Source: JADGHX01 sp035760965
GTDB lineage: Bacteria; Pseudomonadota; Gammaproteobacteria; Steroidobacterales; Steroidobacteraceae
NCBI GenBank assembly: GCA_035760965.1
Contig: DASTRY010000032.1
Coordinates: forward strand, 62,001-126,000
Length of the DNA stretch: 64,000 nucleotides
Direction of reading: 5' to 3'
The notes below the pieces were generated by a model. The model was given only the letters and a program-made list of their open reading frames with translations. It was not told the origin of the DNA and ran no database searches. Position numbers and translations under genes: made by a program. Positions 62,895-64,000 of the stretch are shown one piece after another (the stretch's first letter is position 1; every line of letters begins with the position of its first letter).

Positions 62895-63520
62895 TCCCAT
62901 AAGTCACCGAGCTGGGCGCGCAGTGTCTGCAGCGCCCTGAAGTAATGTGTCTTGACGCTGCCTTCGGAGCAACCCATGGCAGCGGCAGTTTCCGCAACGT
63001 CGAGCCCCTCGAGTGTCCGTAGTAGGAACGCCTGCCGTTGCCGCTGGGGCAGCTCGCCGATCGCTTTTTCGAGCACGCTCATCGCCTCTTCCAGCTCGAG
63101 CCGCGTGCTCGGCTGCGGATCGGCGCTGGCGGCCTGCTCGACCGGGTCCGGCGGCTCCTCGCCTTCTGCGTTTCGGCGCAACGGCAGCCAGGCCATGACG
63201 CGATTGCGCACCTGGCGCCGGCGCTGCAGGTCGCGGATGCGATTTTCCAGAATCCGGTAGAAGAGCGGCTTCCACTCCGCCTCGGGCCGCTCGCCATAAG
63301 CGCGAGCCAGCTGCAGCATCGCGTCCTGCACGACATCGAGCGCGTCGTCGTCCTGCCGGAGCGCGATCTTTGCGATCCGGAACGCCTTCAGCTCGACGCT
63401 GGCCAGGAACCGGTTGAGCGCCCGCGCGCGGTCATGAGGGGTCGATTGGGGCAGATCCACGTCGCCGGGGGTGACCGCTGGCATGCTATAAACCGGCGCG
63501 AGCGTAGCAAAGGCAGACAT
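62891..63520 (-). CDS. ECF sigma factor of the DUF3619/DUF3106 operon
   Basis: This 209-aa ECF sigma has a sigma-2 region with DDALDVVQDAMLQLARAYGE and a sigma-4 region with LPQRQRQAFLLRTLEGLDVAETAAAMGCSEGSVKTHY, including a clear helix-turn-helix. It is the first gene of a four-gene run: sigma, DUF3619, small protein, DUF3106, all overlapping by about 4 bases. ATG 63484 is a possible later start. A TTTGCT-17-TAGCAT promoter-like pair precedes that ATG closely, and a palindrome lies upstream. Confidence 0.87.
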   Translation of the reverse strand: MSAFATLAPVYSMPAVTPGDVDLPQSTPHDRARALNRFLASVELKAFRIAKIALRQDDDALDVVQDAMLQLARAYGERPEAEWKPLFYRILENRIRDLQRRRQVRNRVMAWLPLRRNAEGEEPPDPVEQAASADPQPSTRLELEEAMSVLEKAIGELPQRQRQAFLLRTLEGLDVAETAAAMGCSEGSVKTHYFRALQTLRAQLGDLWE

Positions 63521-63546
63521 GGCGCGTCACAACGCGCTCGCCGCTC

Positions 63547-63562
63547 GGCTGGTTGACCAGCC
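63547..63562. promoter_or_regulatory. Palindrome between the sigma operon and priA
   Basis: The 16-bp sequence ggctggttgaccagcc has two exact 7-bp arms and a 2-bp centre, in the 104-bp gap between the divergent sigma and priA genes. The form suits a dimeric DNA-binding regulator. Confidence 0.4.
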
Positions 63563-63624
63563 TGTCACTCCTGAGCGACTGATTTGAGACACATTGCCGC
63601 CTCGGCATTCGAGTCCGTGCCCGC

Positions 63625-64000
63625 ATGAGCGCCGCCGTCCTCCGGATCGCCCTCGATATGCCGTTGCGACGGCTGTTCGACTACCTGCCCCCACCGCAGA
63701 TGCCGCTGTCGGACGCGGTCGGCCAGCGGGTGCGCGTGCCGTTCGGGCGGCAACGGCTGGTCGGATTGGTGATGGACCACGCCGATTCCTCGGACCTGCC
63801 AGCCGCGCGGCTCAAGGCCGTGCTGGAGGTGCTGGATGCCAGCCCGGTGCTGGATCGCTCCGCGGTCGAGCTGCTGCGGTGGGCTGCGGACTACTACCAC
63901 CACCCGATCGGCGAAGTCATCGCGGCGGCCATCCCGAAGGCGCTGCGGGAAGGCGCGCCCCTCATTGCGATGGAGGAGCGCTGGACGGCGACGGCCGAGG
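63625..64000 (+). CDS. priA: Primosomal protein N' (PriA), 5' end only
   Basis: ATG 63625 opens a frame that runs to the window edge without a stop. The first 125 residues include the PriA N-terminal 3'-DNA-binding domain: LRIALDMPLRRLFDYL, then VGQRVRVPFGRQRLVGLV. PriA is the helicase that restarts stalled replication forks. The gene continues beyond 64000, so its helicase and zinc domains cannot be seen here. It is divergent from the ECF sigma operon. Confidence 0.85.
   Translation, partial: MSAAVLRIALDMPLRRLFDYLPPPQMPLSDAVGQRVRVPFGRQRLVGLVMDHADSSDLPAARLKAVLEVLDASPVLDRSAVELLRWAADYYHHPIGEVIAAAIPKALREGAPLIAMEERWTATAE

Overview
This window is a dense, chromosomal, high-GC stretch (about two thirds G+C by eye) with about 60 protein-coding genes. 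I see no rRNA, tRNA, CRISPR array, insertion sequence or prophage. The gene set suggests a gammaproteobacterium, perhaps from the Xanthomonadales/Nevskiales/Steroidobacteraceae neighbourhood. Pointers are the type I glutamate-cysteine ligase (gshA), transhydrogenase split into PntAA/PntAB/PntB, a YdbH/YdbL-type envelope pair, an S46 dipeptidyl-peptidase, YadGH-type ABC genes and an ECF sigma/DUF3619/DUF3106 operon. The placement is an inference from gene content only.

Layout. 1-7.4 kb: a short tandem repeat and palindrome, then small housekeeping genes (YdjM-type membrane hydrolase, HtrA-like protease, DUF924, CbpA co-chaperone, zinc-ribbon thioredoxin, LysR regulator). 7.7-13.4 kb: a Fpg/Nei-family glycosylase, an active/inactive pair of M16 peptidases, a possible sigma-54-driven small RNA, a SPOR-domain lipoprotein and a bactofilin. 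13.6-20.3 kb: a glycerophosphodiesterase, a YheT-like hydrolase coupled to a membrane-anchored receiver/OmpA-like fusion, and a YdbH-like AsmA-superfamily protein with a YdbL-type lipoprotein. 20.3-28.9 kb: LysR/SDR divergent pair, YadGH-type ABC exporter, a membrane diguanylate cyclase, gshA, DUF962 and START-like proteins. 29-37.5 kb: a plus-strand metabolic and signalling run (thiolase, CNB-patatin phospholipase, diguanylate cyclase, dienelactone hydrolase, GabD-type dehydrogenase, ferrochelatase, VOC protein). 37.7-43.1 kb: S46 peptidase, DUF3011 protein, a small protein behind a good sigma-54 motif, and a YceI/cytochrome b561/YceI-like cluster.

43.2-52.5 kb is the most unusual part. An acetyl-CoA synthetase carries a long Lys/Arg/Ala/Ser histone-H1-like C-terminal tail. 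Divergently, a five-gene run encodes a TPR-CHAT lipoprotein (caspase-like protease fold), a secreted unknown protein, a secreted subtilase, an ECF sigma factor and a membrane anti-sigma factor. The sigma gene overlaps the subtilase gene, so this looks like an envelope proteolysis module with its own regulator.

52.6-64 kb: a standalone 5'-3' exonuclease, an HNH nuclease, the pntAA-pntAB-pntB operon with two small membrane proteins, a hybrid histidine kinase, a secreted cyclophilin, the ECF sigma/DUF3619/DUF3106 operon, and the 5' end of priA running off the window.
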